A stretch of DNA of 9,941 nt from a bacterium (GTDB lineage Bacteria > Bacillota_I > Bacilli_A > Acholeplasmatales > JAEDCM01): positions 1 through 9,941 of the forward strand of contig JAILIR010000076.1 in assembly GCA_024695185.1 (NCBI GenBank), in the 5' to 3' direction. Of the stretch, positions 1 through 6,591 are shown one piece after another. Every line of letters starts with the position of its first letter. Positions within the stretch are counted from its first letter, which is position 1. Both the position numbers and the translations under genes were made by a program. The notes below the pieces were generated by a model. It searched no databases. It saw only the letters and a program-made list of their open reading frames with translations, and had not been told where the DNA came from.

Positions 1-233
1 TTATGAGCTAATAATTCATTAATAAAATATATTCTAGATTTAAAGGAATAGCTAATAGCTTTTTTATTTTGTTTAACATATGTGTTTAATAAGTTAATAG
101 ATGCTAAAAATAAGTAGACATCATAGCTATTAACTACTTGAGCATGATATAAAATGGCATATGCTTTTACACAATCAATAACATCTACAATTTCAACACT
201 ATTAATACTTTTGTATAATTCATTATCGTCCAT
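1..233 (-). CDS. Unrecognised protein, N-terminal part (runs off window)
   Basis: I do not recognise this protein. An open frame of 77 codons plus two bases starts at ATG 233-231 and has no stop before the window edge, so the C-terminus is missing. The start is supported by a GAGGTGA ribosome binding site four bases upstream and by a TATAAT box just before that. The visible part begins MDDNELYKSINSVEIVDVID. It is acidic at the very N-terminus, then mixed hydrophobic and polar with many Tyr, Ile, Leu and Val residues, and ends in a basic stretch (KQNKKAISYSFKSR). It looks helical and soluble rather than membrane-spanning, and has no cysteine motif or nucleotide-binding loop. Codon use matches the neighbours. 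It lies 50 bases beyond the aminopeptidase stop and probably has its own promoter. That this is a real gene is fairly sure; its function is unknown. Confidence 0.7.
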   Translation of the reverse strand, partial: MDDNELYKSINSVEIVDVIDCVKAYAILYHAQVVNSYDVYLFLASINLLNTYVKQNKKAISYSFKSRIYFINELLAH

Positions 234-253
234 TATATCACCTCACTACTTAT

Positions 254-262
254 ATTATACCA
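254..262 (-). promoter_or_regulatory. Extended -10 promoter element for the unknown partial gene
   Basis: On the minus strand the sequence reads TGGTATAAT, a perfect -10 hexamer with the TGn extension. No convincing -35 hexamer lies 16-18 bases upstream. The distance to the ATG implies a transcript leader of only about 15 bases, just enough for the GAGGTGA ribosome binding site. The same nine bases occur upstream of iorA. This is a pattern match, not evidence of activity. Confidence 0.5.
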
Positions 263-294
263 AATATCAAAAGAAAATAGGCATTAAAATGCCC
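262..294 (-). terminator. Weak candidate terminator at the end of the ior operon
   Basis: On the minus strand GGCAT and ATGCC (arms at 289-293 and 280-284) form a 5-bp stem with a 4-base loop, extendable by one G-U pair. It is followed by a T-rich but interrupted tract (TATTTTCTTTTG). The aminopeptidase stop codon lies within the hairpin. The stem is short, so termination may be partial and read-through into the next gene is possible. Confidence 0.35.
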
Positions 295-1510
295 AATTTC
301 CTTCCTTAAATATAATATGTTCATTATCGTTTTCATCTATACCAACAATACTTAAGTCAGATGAACCAATCATAAAATCAACATGAATCATAGAATCATT
401 AATACCTTTTTCTCTTAATTCTTCTAAGCTATATTTTTCATAATCTTTGATGACATTAGTAAACCCGTGGCCTAAAGCAACATGGCAACATGCATTTTCA
501 TCAAATAAAGTATTATAAAACAATATATTTGTATTATTGATTGGTGAATTAAATGGTACTAAAGCTACCTCACCTAAGAAGCATGCGAATTCATCTTCAT
601 TAATCATTTGATTTAATAATTTCTCATTTTTCTTCGCATGAGCTTCTATTGCTTTACCATCTTTAAATATGATATAAAATTCATCTATTACTTCTCCTCT
701 ATAGCTTAGAGGCTTAGTCGCATATAATACTCCTTCACATACACCCTTTTTAGGAGAAGTGAATATTTCTTCAGATGGGATGTTAGGATTAAATACTTTA
801 TTCTTTAAAGATGTTTCAGCACCACCCATAAATAGGGCATCACTAATTAATCCAACCTTAAAGTCAGTTCCATTACTACTTTTATATCTTAATTCTTTTA
901 AATGTAGGCTATTTAAATAGTCACATCTTTTCTTTAAATCACTATTATGATTATCCCAGTTTTTAATAGGGTTACCATCATAGCTTCTAGAGCATTTTAA
1001 AATATTTTCCCATAATAATTCAACTGCTTTTTTCTTAGATAAGGATGGGTATAATTTCTTAGCCCACATAGTACCTGGAACAGCAGCTATACACCACTGA
1101 TATTTATTTTCCATTTCATCAATAAATGGCTTTAAAATAGGATATCTCTTACCTGATGCGATTGATTCTTTTTCTTGATCTATACCAACTAATCCATCAG
1201 GATCTTCACCATCTAAAAACAAAATACAAGGAAGATTTTTGCTTCTCCATTTTATCTTTTCTAACTCAAAATCTTCTATCTTTATCATATCATCAAGCTT
1301 ACGATATTTATTGTGCGTTTTAGATAGAGTTAATGAATAGAAATCAACAAATACTTTTCTAGCACCAGCCTTATAAAGTTCTTCAACAACCATATTAACA
1401 AATTCTAATTGTTCTACTTCAGTTTGGACTATTACATCTTGACCCTTACTTACATTTAAACCGCGTCTAGCGATTAATTTAGCATATGCTCTTAATTTTG
1501 TTTTGTTCAT
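284..1510 (-). CDS. M29-family metalloaminopeptidase
   Basis: This gene encodes a 408-residue cytoplasmic aminopeptidase of family M29 (AmpS/PepS/AmpT type), which removes N-terminal residues from peptides using two metal ions. The length is usual for the family. The metal-ligand positions are recognisable: Glu248 in NIPSEEIFTSP, Glu314 in FLGEVALVP, His343 in CCHVALG, and His376 and Asp378 in HVDFMIG. There is no signal peptide. In AmpT-like enzymes a Tyr follows the conserved His in an ALGxAY context; here the segment reads ALGHGF, so Phe350 appears to sit at that position. This may be a subfamily trait rather than loss of activity, since the ligands are intact. The ATG has an AGAGGA ribosome binding site inside the end of the channel gene, and the two genes are 2 bases apart, which suggests translational coupling. 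It is the last gene of the six-gene ior operon and would release amino acids from peptides. The family call is firm; the physiological substrate is unknown. Confidence 0.93.
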   Translation of the reverse strand: MNKTKLRAYAKLIARRGLNVSKGQDVIVQTEVEQLEFVNMVVEELYKAGARKVFVDFYSLTLSKTHNKYRKLDDMIKIEDFELEKIKWRSKNLPCILFLDGEDPDGLVGIDQEKESIASGKRYPILKPFIDEMENKYQWCIAAVPGTMWAKKLYPSLSKKKAVELLWENILKCSRSYDGNPIKNWDNHNSDLKKRCDYLNSLHLKELRYKSSNGTDFKVGLISDALFMGGAETSLKNKVFNPNIPSEEIFTSPKKGVCEGVLYATKPLSYRGEVIDEFYIIFKDGKAIEAHAKKNEKLLNQMINEDEFACFLGEVALVPFNSPINNTNILFYNTLFDENACCHVALGHGFTNVIKDYEKYSLEELREKGINDSMIHVDFMIGSSDLSIVGIDENDNEHIIFKEGNWAF

Positions 1511-1512
1511 TT

Positions 1513-2388
1513 TTATTCCTCTTTATTCTCTCTAATAGTAACATCAAGTTGATTGTATGGAATTACAATTCCAACCTTATCGAACTCTTCTTTAACTTGT
1601 TCCATTATACTAAAGTATAGTGGCCAATAATCACTTGCCTTAGCCCATGCTCTAACAGTGAATGTTATAGATGAATCACCATATTTAGATATTTGCGCAA
1701 ATGGAGTTGGATCTTTTAATACTCTACTATCAGAATTAACTAAATTTAATAAAGTTTCTTTTACTAGTTTTAAATCAGATTTATAGCTAACAGAGAAGTT
1801 GAAATCTACTCTTCTTCTATCCTTCATAGAGTTATTTCTAATAACACCATTAGCTAATACACCATTAGGTATCATTACTGTTCTATTATCTGGTGTAACA
1901 ATATATGTGAAGAATATTCTTATATCTTCTACAGTTCCACCTTCACCCTGTGCTTCTATATAGTCACCAAGCTTAAATGGCCTAACAATGACAATTATTA
2001 TACCACCAGCTAAATTTGATAAGCTACCTTGTAGGGCTAAACCTATACCTACACCGCAGCTTGCGATTACAGCACCAATACTTGCTGTATCTATACCAAC
2101 AAAGGCTAAATAAGATACGAATAAAAGTAGCTTTACACCTTTTCTAAATAAGTTAACTATAATAACAGTAAAAGTAGGATCACACTTTCTATTAACCATG
2201 CTTTTCTTTATTCTTCTTGATATTATATTTACAACCTTAAAAAGAATGAATAAAACAATTAAAGCTATAAGCATTCTAATACCATTAGTAGTTATCCATT
2301 TTAATGTTTCGTCTAATTTATTTTCCCAATAAGCACTGCTTGTGATTTTTTCCGTAGTAGTTGTAACTGCTTCTGTTGTCTCAGGCAT
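1513..2388 (-). CDS. mscS: Small-conductance mechanosensitive channel (MscS family)
   Basis: This is a membrane channel that opens under membrane tension to release solutes on osmotic downshock. The protein has 291 residues, close to E. coli MscS. A Thr-rich N-terminus (about 5-19) is followed by TM1 (about 37-57), TM2 (about 75-98) and the pore-lining TM3 (about 102-136), whose Gly/Ala-rich face GVGIGLALQGSLSNLAGG and the exit RPFKLGDYI are typical of MscS. The beta domain follows, with TVEDIRIFFT and VMIPNGVLANGVIRN, and then the alpha/beta C-terminal domain. Residue numbers count from an upstream TTG. I start at ATG 2388-2386, nine bases from the AAAAGGA site; the adjacent in-frame TTG (2391-2389) is the alternative and would add one Met. 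It lies 28 bases after the ACT gene and 2 bases before the aminopeptidase gene. Why a channel sits in an aromatic acid operon is not evident; export or tolerance of organic acids is inference only. Confidence 0.93.
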   Translation of the reverse strand: MPETTEAVTTTTEKITSSAYWENKLDETLKWITTNGIRMLIALIVLFILFKVVNIISRRIKKSMVNRKCDPTFTVIIVNLFRKGVKLLLFVSYLAFVGIDTASIGAVIASCGVGIGLALQGSLSNLAGGIIIVIVRPFKLGDYIEAQGEGGTVEDIRIFFTYIVTPDNRTVMIPNGVLANGVIRNNSMKDRRRVDFNFSVSYKSDLKLVKETLLNLVNSDSRVLKDPTPFAQISKYGDSSITFTVRAWAKASDYWPLYFSIMEQVKEEFDKVGIVIPYNQLDVTIRENKEE

Positions 2389-2397
2389 CAAATCACA

Positions 2398-2404
2398 TCC
2401 TTTT
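2398..2404 (-). promoter_or_regulatory. Ribosome binding site of the MscS gene
   Basis: The minus strand reads AAAAGGA, nine bases before the ATG at 2388 and six before the in-frame TTG at 2391. It is weaker than the AGGAGG sites of the upstream genes in this operon, and its spacing allows either start. I prefer ATG because it is the stronger initiation codon. Confidence 0.5.
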
Positions 2405-2416
2405 TATTTCTTATGA

Positions 2417-2851
2417 TTACCAAACTTGATTAATATCTTCTGCCTCAACTAGTGGAATGTCTTTAATCTTTAAACAATCATATGCTTTTTCTAAATCATT
2501 TGTTTTAAATACAACTGTGGCATATTCTTTATTATGGCCTGTAAAAGCATACATATATTCAATAGCAACATTAGCCTTTGCTAATACATCAAGTACATAT
2601 GCTAAACCACCTGGTCTATCATTTATACCAACAGCTAAAATCTCATTAACTTTAACAATCATATCCTCCATTTGAAGAATATTCTTTGCCTTTTTAGGAT
2701 CATCAACAATTAGTCTTAAAATACCAAAATTAGTAGTATCAGCTAGTGATAGCGCACTAATATTAATGTTCTCTTTTGCTAAAATATTTAATACTTGAGC
2801 AATTCTACCTTCTTTGTTTTCAACAAAAATACTTACTTGTTTAACTAACAT
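2417..2851 (-). CDS. Tandem ACT-domain protein, probable amino acid-binding regulator
   Basis: A 144-residue protein made of two ACT domains and nothing else. ACT1 spans about residues 1-66 (start VKQVSIFVENKEGRIAQVL) and ACT2 about 71-140 (start VGINDRPGGLAYVL). Each has the turn after the first strand, with the Gly characteristic of ACT ligand sites (ENKEGR and NDRPGG). ACT domains usually bind amino acids at dimer interfaces and control an attached or partner enzyme. Stand-alone tandem-ACT proteins of this size are commonly encoded next to paaK and ior genes, as here. That makes sensing of an aromatic or branched amino acid, or control of the adjacent ligase or oxidoreductase, a reasonable inference without direct proof. 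The ATG is preceded by a strong AAGGAGG site that overlaps the ligase stop codon, indicating translational coupling. No DNA-binding domain is present. Confidence 0.9.
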   Translation of the reverse strand: MLVKQVSIFVENKEGRIAQVLNILAKENINISALSLADTTNFGILRLIVDDPKKAKNILQMEDMIVKVNEILAVGINDRPGGLAYVLDVLAKANVAIEYMYAFTGHNKEYATVVFKTNDLEKAYDCLKIKDIPLVEAEDINQVW

Positions 2852-2863
2852 AAAAATCCCTCC

Positions 2864-4168
2864 TTAATGCAATTTTCTATTATCAATTACACGCTTAGCT
2901 TTACCTTCAGATCTTGTAATTGTCTTTGGAGCAACCATCTTAACAGTAGCACCAATACCAAGTACACTTCTAAGTGCATCAGTAATTTTCTTACGAGTAG
3001 CTTCAATTGATTTTACATCATCAGTGAAGATTGCTTCATTCATTTCTACCCATACATCAAGTGTATCGTTATTATTAACTCTATCAACTATAATTTGATA
3101 GTTAGGAGTAATTCCTCCACCAACCTTTAGTAATACCTCTTCAATTTGGCTAGGGAAGACATTTACACCACGGATGATTAACATATCATCACTTCTACCT
3201 TGTGGCTTAGTCATCTTAATGAATGTTCTACCACATGAACACTTTTCTAATGATAAAGATGCTATATCTCTAGTTCTATAACGAATTAGAGGGAATGCTT
3301 CTTTAGTAATAGTAGTGAATACTAATTCACCAGTAGCACCAATAGGAAGTACTTCTAAAGTATCTGGATCTATTATTTCAGGAATAAACATATCTTCATT
3401 AACATGCATACCCTTTTGGCATTCACATTCATAAGCAACACCTGGCCCCATTATTTCTGATAAGCCATATACATCATAAGCTTTAATATGTAGCTTAGAT
3501 TCAATAGTCTTTCTCATTTCTTCTGTCCAAGGTTCAGCACCTAAAATAGCTGATTTAAGTTTAAGTTGATCTACTACACCCATTTCTTCAATAGTTTCAC
3601 CTAAATAACAAGCATAGCTTGGTGTACAACATAAAGTTGTAGTACCAAAATCAATCATAGTTTGAATTTGTCTTTGAGTATTACCAGTTGAAGTAGGAAT
3701 AACTGTAGCACCAATTTTTTGTGCTCCATCATGTGCACCTAAACCACCTGTGAATAAACCATATCCATAAGATACTTGAACAAATGATTCATCAGTTGCA
3801 CCTGCAGCATATAATTGTCTTGCGAAGCAATCACTCCACATATCTAAGTCATTTCTAGTATATCCTACAACTATTTGCTTACCAGTAGTTCCACTAGATG
3901 CATGTACTCTAACTACATCCTTCATAGGTACCGCAAATAAACCATATGGATAATAATCTCTTAAATCCTTCTTGTATGAGAAAGGTAATTTGTATAAATC
4001 ATCTACACCTTTAATATCTTCAGGCTTTAATCCAGCCTCATCCATTCTAGTTCTAAATAATTCTACCTTTTCATACATTCTTTTTACTTGTTTAACTAGT
4101 CGTTCAGATTGTAATTTCTTTAAATCCTCACGACTCATACATTCATATTCTTTTTGATAAATTGCCAT
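2864..4168 (-). CDS. paaK: Phenylacetate/arylacetate-CoA ligase (AMP-forming)
   Basis: A 434-residue enzyme of the PaaK branch of the adenylate-forming superfamily. It joins phenylacetate (or indoleacetate or hydroxyphenylacetate) to CoA with ATP going to AMP and PPi; in fermenters it may also work on the CoA-ester side. Motifs in order are the phosphate loop SSGTTGK (91-97), YGLSE (234-238), YRTRD (297-301), the hinge GRSDDM (324-329) with IRGVNVFPSQIE (332-343), and the C-terminal catalytic Lys region EGKAKRV (421-427). A CECQ segment (248-251) and CSCGRTF (310-316) are typical PaaK cysteine sites. Length is normal for the family and no key residue is missing. The gene follows iorB by 9 bases, and its AGGAGG site begins within the iorB TAG stop codon. 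Its position between ior and a tandem-ACT gene supports an arylacetate role rather than generic acid activation. The exact aryl substrate cannot be read from sequence. Confidence 0.94.
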   Translation of the reverse strand: MAIYQKEYECMSREDLKKLQSERLVKQVKRMYEKVELFRTRMDEAGLKPEDIKGVDDLYKLPFSYKKDLRDYYPYGLFAVPMKDVVRVHASSGTTGKQIVVGYTRNDLDMWSDCFARQLYAAGATDESFVQVSYGYGLFTGGLGAHDGAQKIGATVIPTSTGNTQRQIQTMIDFGTTTLCCTPSYACYLGETIEEMGVVDQLKLKSAILGAEPWTEEMRKTIESKLHIKAYDVYGLSEIMGPGVAYECECQKGMHVNEDMFIPEIIDPDTLEVLPIGATGELVFTTITKEAFPLIRYRTRDIASLSLEKCSCGRTFIKMTKPQGRSDDMLIIRGVNVFPSQIEEVLLKVGGGITPNYQIIVDRVNNNDTLDVWVEMNEAIFTDDVKSIEATRKKITDALRSVLGIGATVKMVAPKTITRSEGKAKRVIDNRKLH

Positions 4169-4177
4169 AAAAACCTC

Positions 4178-4738
4178 CTATAAGTTATAACCTAAGTCAA
4201 ATGCTTTGATATTTGAATCAATAAATTGTGGCTTAACTGTTTGTTTTATAACTTCTATCCACTTGTCATAACTTATATTAGTAGATTTAGCCATAACCCC
4301 AATTAAAACAACATTAACACTTTTTGCGTTACCAGCTTCTTTAGCTAGCTTATAAGCATCTATTACTTTTAAATTAATCTTTTTACTCATCTTTTCAAAG
4401 ATGTTTTCTGGATAAGTAGTTGCACCTATAATTACAGGCATTGGATTAATTTCTTGATCGTTACAAATAATTAATCCATCCTTCTTTAAATAAGGCATAG
4501 CTCTATAAGCTTCTAGCTTTTCAAAAGCTAAAATAATATCAGCTTCACCCTTATCAATAATTGGTGAATATACTTTATCTCCATATTTTACATAGGTAAC
4601 TACAGAACCACCTCTTTGGCTCATACCATGTACCTCTGATACTTTTACATCATAGCCTTCATTAATTACTGTATTGCCTAAAATTCTACTTGCAAGTAGG
4701 GTACCTTGTCCACCTACACCAACAATCATTATATTCAT
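4178..4738 (-). CDS. iorB: Indolepyruvate:ferredoxin oxidoreductase, beta subunit
   Basis: The small subunit (186 residues) of the arylpyruvate ferredoxin oxidoreductase; it corresponds to the gamma domain of pyruvate:ferredoxin oxidoreductases. The N-terminus MNIMIVGVGGQGTLLASRIL carries the glycine-rich GVGGQG motif of this family, followed by the conserved HGMSQRGGSVVTYVK segment (37-51). A long insertion or extra domain is absent, and the length is usual for short bacterial IorB. No cysteine cluster is present, as expected, since the iron-sulfur clusters sit in IorA. The start has an AAGGAGGAT site located in the last codons of iorA and lies 2 bases after the iorA stop, so the two subunits should be made in a coupled, equal ratio. 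Together with IorA it converts indolepyruvate, phenylpyruvate or hydroxyphenylpyruvate plus CoA to the arylacetyl-CoA, CO2 and reduced ferredoxin. Confidence 0.95.
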   Translation of the reverse strand: MNIMIVGVGGQGTLLASRILGNTVINEGYDVKVSEVHGMSQRGGSVVTYVKYGDKVYSPIIDKGEADIILAFEKLEAYRAMPYLKKDGLIICNDQEINPMPVIIGATTYPENIFEKMSKKINLKVIDAYKLAKEAGNAKSVNVVLIGVMAKSTNISYDKWIEVIKQTVKPQFIDSNIKAFDLGYNL

Positions 4739-4740
4739 AA

Positions 4741-6474
4741 TTAATCCTCCTTAACAATAGCCTTAAATGGACATACATTAGTACATAATCCACATCCATT
4801 ACATTGACTTTGATCAATTACAATACTATCATTTTTAACACTTATTGCAGGACAACCTAGCTTCATACATTGTTTACACTTCTTACAAGCATCAGTTACA
4901 ACGCAATGTCCACTGTATTTAACCTTCTTTAGTAAAGCACAAGGTCTTTGAGCAATGATTAATGAAACATCATCTCTATTAACCTCTTCTTTAACAACCT
5001 TCTCAAAGTTCTTAACATCAAAAGGATCGGCTACAACAATATGTTCAATACCAATAGCTTGTCCTAATTTGATTAAATCAACTTGTTTTGTATCCTCACC
5101 TCTAATAGTTTTACCTGTAGTAGGATTATCTTGATGACCTGTCATACCAGTAATAGAGTTATCAAGGATAATGACTGTATTAGCACCTTTATTATAAACC
5201 ATATCAATTAAACCAGTGATACCTGAATGAATAAATGTTGAATCACCTATAACTGATACTAACTTCTTATTAAATTCAGCACCTCTAGCCTTAGCCATAC
5301 CTAAAGCAGCAGAAACACTAGCACCCATACAAATAGTTGAATCAACAGCTTCTAGTGGTTTAACAGCACCTAAAGTGTAGCAGCCAATATCTCCTGAAAC
5401 AACTAATCCAAGCTTCTTTAAAACATAGAATGTTCCTCTATGAGGGCATCCAGCACACATTACTGGAGGTCTAACTGGAATTACTTCATCAAGTGTAGGA
5501 CATTCAACTGGGTCTATATTTAAGACAGCCTTTCTAATCATAGATGGAGTATATTCACCTAACATAGTGAATACCTCTTTTCCAATTACCTTAATACCAT
5601 TTATCTTACAATGTTCTTCAATGAATGGATCTAATTCTTCAATAACATATAATTTATCTAATCCTTTAGCAAAATTCTTAATTAGTTCAATAGGTAATGG
5701 GTAAACCATACCAAGCTTTAAATAATTAACTTTATCTCCTAAAGCCTCTTTAGCATATACATATGAAATACCATTTGTGATAACACCAATTTTTGATTTG
5801 TTATCTTCTACCTTGTTAAGTGTAGTAGCCTCAGCATATTCAACCATCTTATTATATCTATCCTCTACTACTACATGACGCTTAATCGCATTTGCTGGCA
5901 TCATAACATTTTTAGCAATGTTCTTTTCAAATGGTTTTAATTCATAATTAATTCTATCATTTAATTCAACTAAACCTTGTGAATGGCTTACACGAGTAGA
6001 TAATCTTACGATTACTGGTGTATCAAACTTTTCTGATAGGTTAAAGGCTTCCTTCATAAATTCCTTACATTCTGCGCTATCAGATGGTTCAACCATTAAC
6101 ACCTTACTAGCTTTAGCATAATGACGTGAATCTTGTTCATTTTGGCTTGAATGCATTCCTGGGTCATCAGCAACACAGAATACTAAACCTCCATTAACGC
6201 CAATATAGCTTACAGTAAATAGTGGGTCAGCCATAACATTCATACCAACATGTTTCATACAGCTCATTGCTCTTGCACCAGCCATAGATGCACCGATAGC
6301 TACCTCACTAGCAACCTTCTCATTAGGTGCCCATTCAGCATAGATTTCATCATATTTAATAATATTTTCTGTTATTTCAGTTGATGGTGTACCAGGATAA
6401 CTTGCACATACTGTTACTCCTGCTTCATATGCACCACGTGCTATTGCTTCATTTCCAAGTAATAACTTTTTCAT
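4741..6474 (-). CDS. iorA: Indolepyruvate:ferredoxin oxidoreductase, alpha subunit
   Basis: The catalytic subunit (577 residues) of the thiamine diphosphate enzyme that oxidatively decarboxylates arylpyruvates to arylacetyl-CoA with ferredoxin as acceptor. The N-terminal pyrimidine-binding domain (about 1-180) contains CASYPGTPSTEI, EWAPNEKVASEVAIGAS and the VADDPGMHSSQNEQDSR signature. The TPP pyrophosphate domain includes MCAGCPHRG (339-347), GDIGCYTLG (361-369), and GDSTFIHSGI (410-419) followed by DNSITGMTGHQ. The C-terminus is a two-cluster ferredoxin domain: cysteines 530, 533, 536 and 541 (CX2CX2CX4C) and 558, 561, 564 and 568 (CX2CX2CX3C). This spacing matches IorA rather than PorA or VorA. 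The ATG has an AAAGGAGTG site, and an extended -10 promoter lies about 30 bases upstream. As first gene of the operon it sets the theme of the six genes. The enzyme should be oxygen-sensitive, which fits an anaerobe. Confidence 0.96.
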   Translation of the reverse strand: MKKLLLGNEAIARGAYEAGVTVCASYPGTPSTEITENIIKYDEIYAEWAPNEKVASEVAIGASMAGARAMSCMKHVGMNVMADPLFTVSYIGVNGGLVFCVADDPGMHSSQNEQDSRHYAKASKVLMVEPSDSAECKEFMKEAFNLSEKFDTPVIVRLSTRVSHSQGLVELNDRINYELKPFEKNIAKNVMMPANAIKRHVVVEDRYNKMVEYAEATTLNKVEDNKSKIGVITNGISYVYAKEALGDKVNYLKLGMVYPLPIELIKNFAKGLDKLYVIEELDPFIEEHCKINGIKVIGKEVFTMLGEYTPSMIRKAVLNIDPVECPTLDEVIPVRPPVMCAGCPHRGTFYVLKKLGLVVSGDIGCYTLGAVKPLEAVDSTICMGASVSAALGMAKARGAEFNKKLVSVIGDSTFIHSGITGLIDMVYNKGANTVIILDNSITGMTGHQDNPTTGKTIRGEDTKQVDLIKLGQAIGIEHIVVADPFDVKNFEKVVKEEVNRDDVSLIIAQRPCALLKKVKYSGHCVVTDACKKCKQCMKLGCPAISVKNDSIVIDQSQCNGCGLCTNVCPFKAIVKED

Positions 6475-6502
6475 TAAAAAACACTCCTTTACAATATTTA
6501 AT

Positions 6503-6531
6503 ATTATACCATAAAAATAAACACATTAAAA
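6503..6531 (-). promoter_or_regulatory. Extended -10 promoter of the ior operon
   Basis: The minus strand carries TGGTATAAT (6511-6503), a perfect -10 with TGn extension. A poor -35 (TTTTAA, 6531-6526) lies 17 bases upstream. The -10 is about 30 bases before the iorA start codon and no other good candidate lies in the 111-base gap. The leader is too short to hold a riboswitch or T-box. A 21-base AT-only inverted repeat overlaps the -35. Confidence 0.6.
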
Positions 6532-6546
6532 TATATATTATTTTAA
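6526..6546. repeat. AT-only inverted repeat over the ior -35 region
   Basis: Perfect 7-base arms TTAAAAT and ATTTTAA are separated by 7 bases. The position over the -35 would suit a repressor operator, but in DNA this AT-rich such palindromes arise easily by chance, and it does not match a Rex-type box or another operator I know. Confidence 0.25.
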
Positions 6547-6563
6547 AAAATGTCTTATTTAAC

Positions 6564-6591
6564 AAAAAAAGTAATGCAAACCGCATTACTT
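6564..6591 (-). terminator. Intrinsic terminator of the glycosyltransferase gene
   Basis: On the minus strand AAGTAATGC (6591-6583) and GCATTACTT (6577-6569) form a perfect 9-bp stem around a 5-base loop (GGTTT). The last two T's of the stem continue into a T-run reaching 6564. The TAA stop codon of the glycosyltransferase lies inside the upstream arm. It separates this gene from the ior operon. Confidence 0.85.

Noticed and set aside
2389..2391. TTG as the start of the channel gene
   Set aside because: It is possible, but the next codon is ATG with acceptable spacing, so TTG is the less likely initiator. The difference is one residue.
2457..2675. Plus-strand open frame opposite the ACT gene
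   Set aside because: It is antisense to a well-supported gene, has no recognisable product and no good ribosome binding site, and there is no independent sign of coding.
4178..6474. Pyruvate or branched-chain 2-oxoacid:ferredoxin oxidoreductase instead of IorAB
   Set aside because: The two-subunit layout, the fused C-terminal ferredoxin with CX2CX2CX4C then CX2CX2CX3C spacing, and the paaK neighbour fit Ior; Por and Vor usually have other subunit arrangements.
6475..6585. Riboswitch or T-box before iorA
   Set aside because: From the candidate -10 there are only about 30 bases to the start codon, too few for a structured sensor, and no T-box core or anti-terminator pair is seen.
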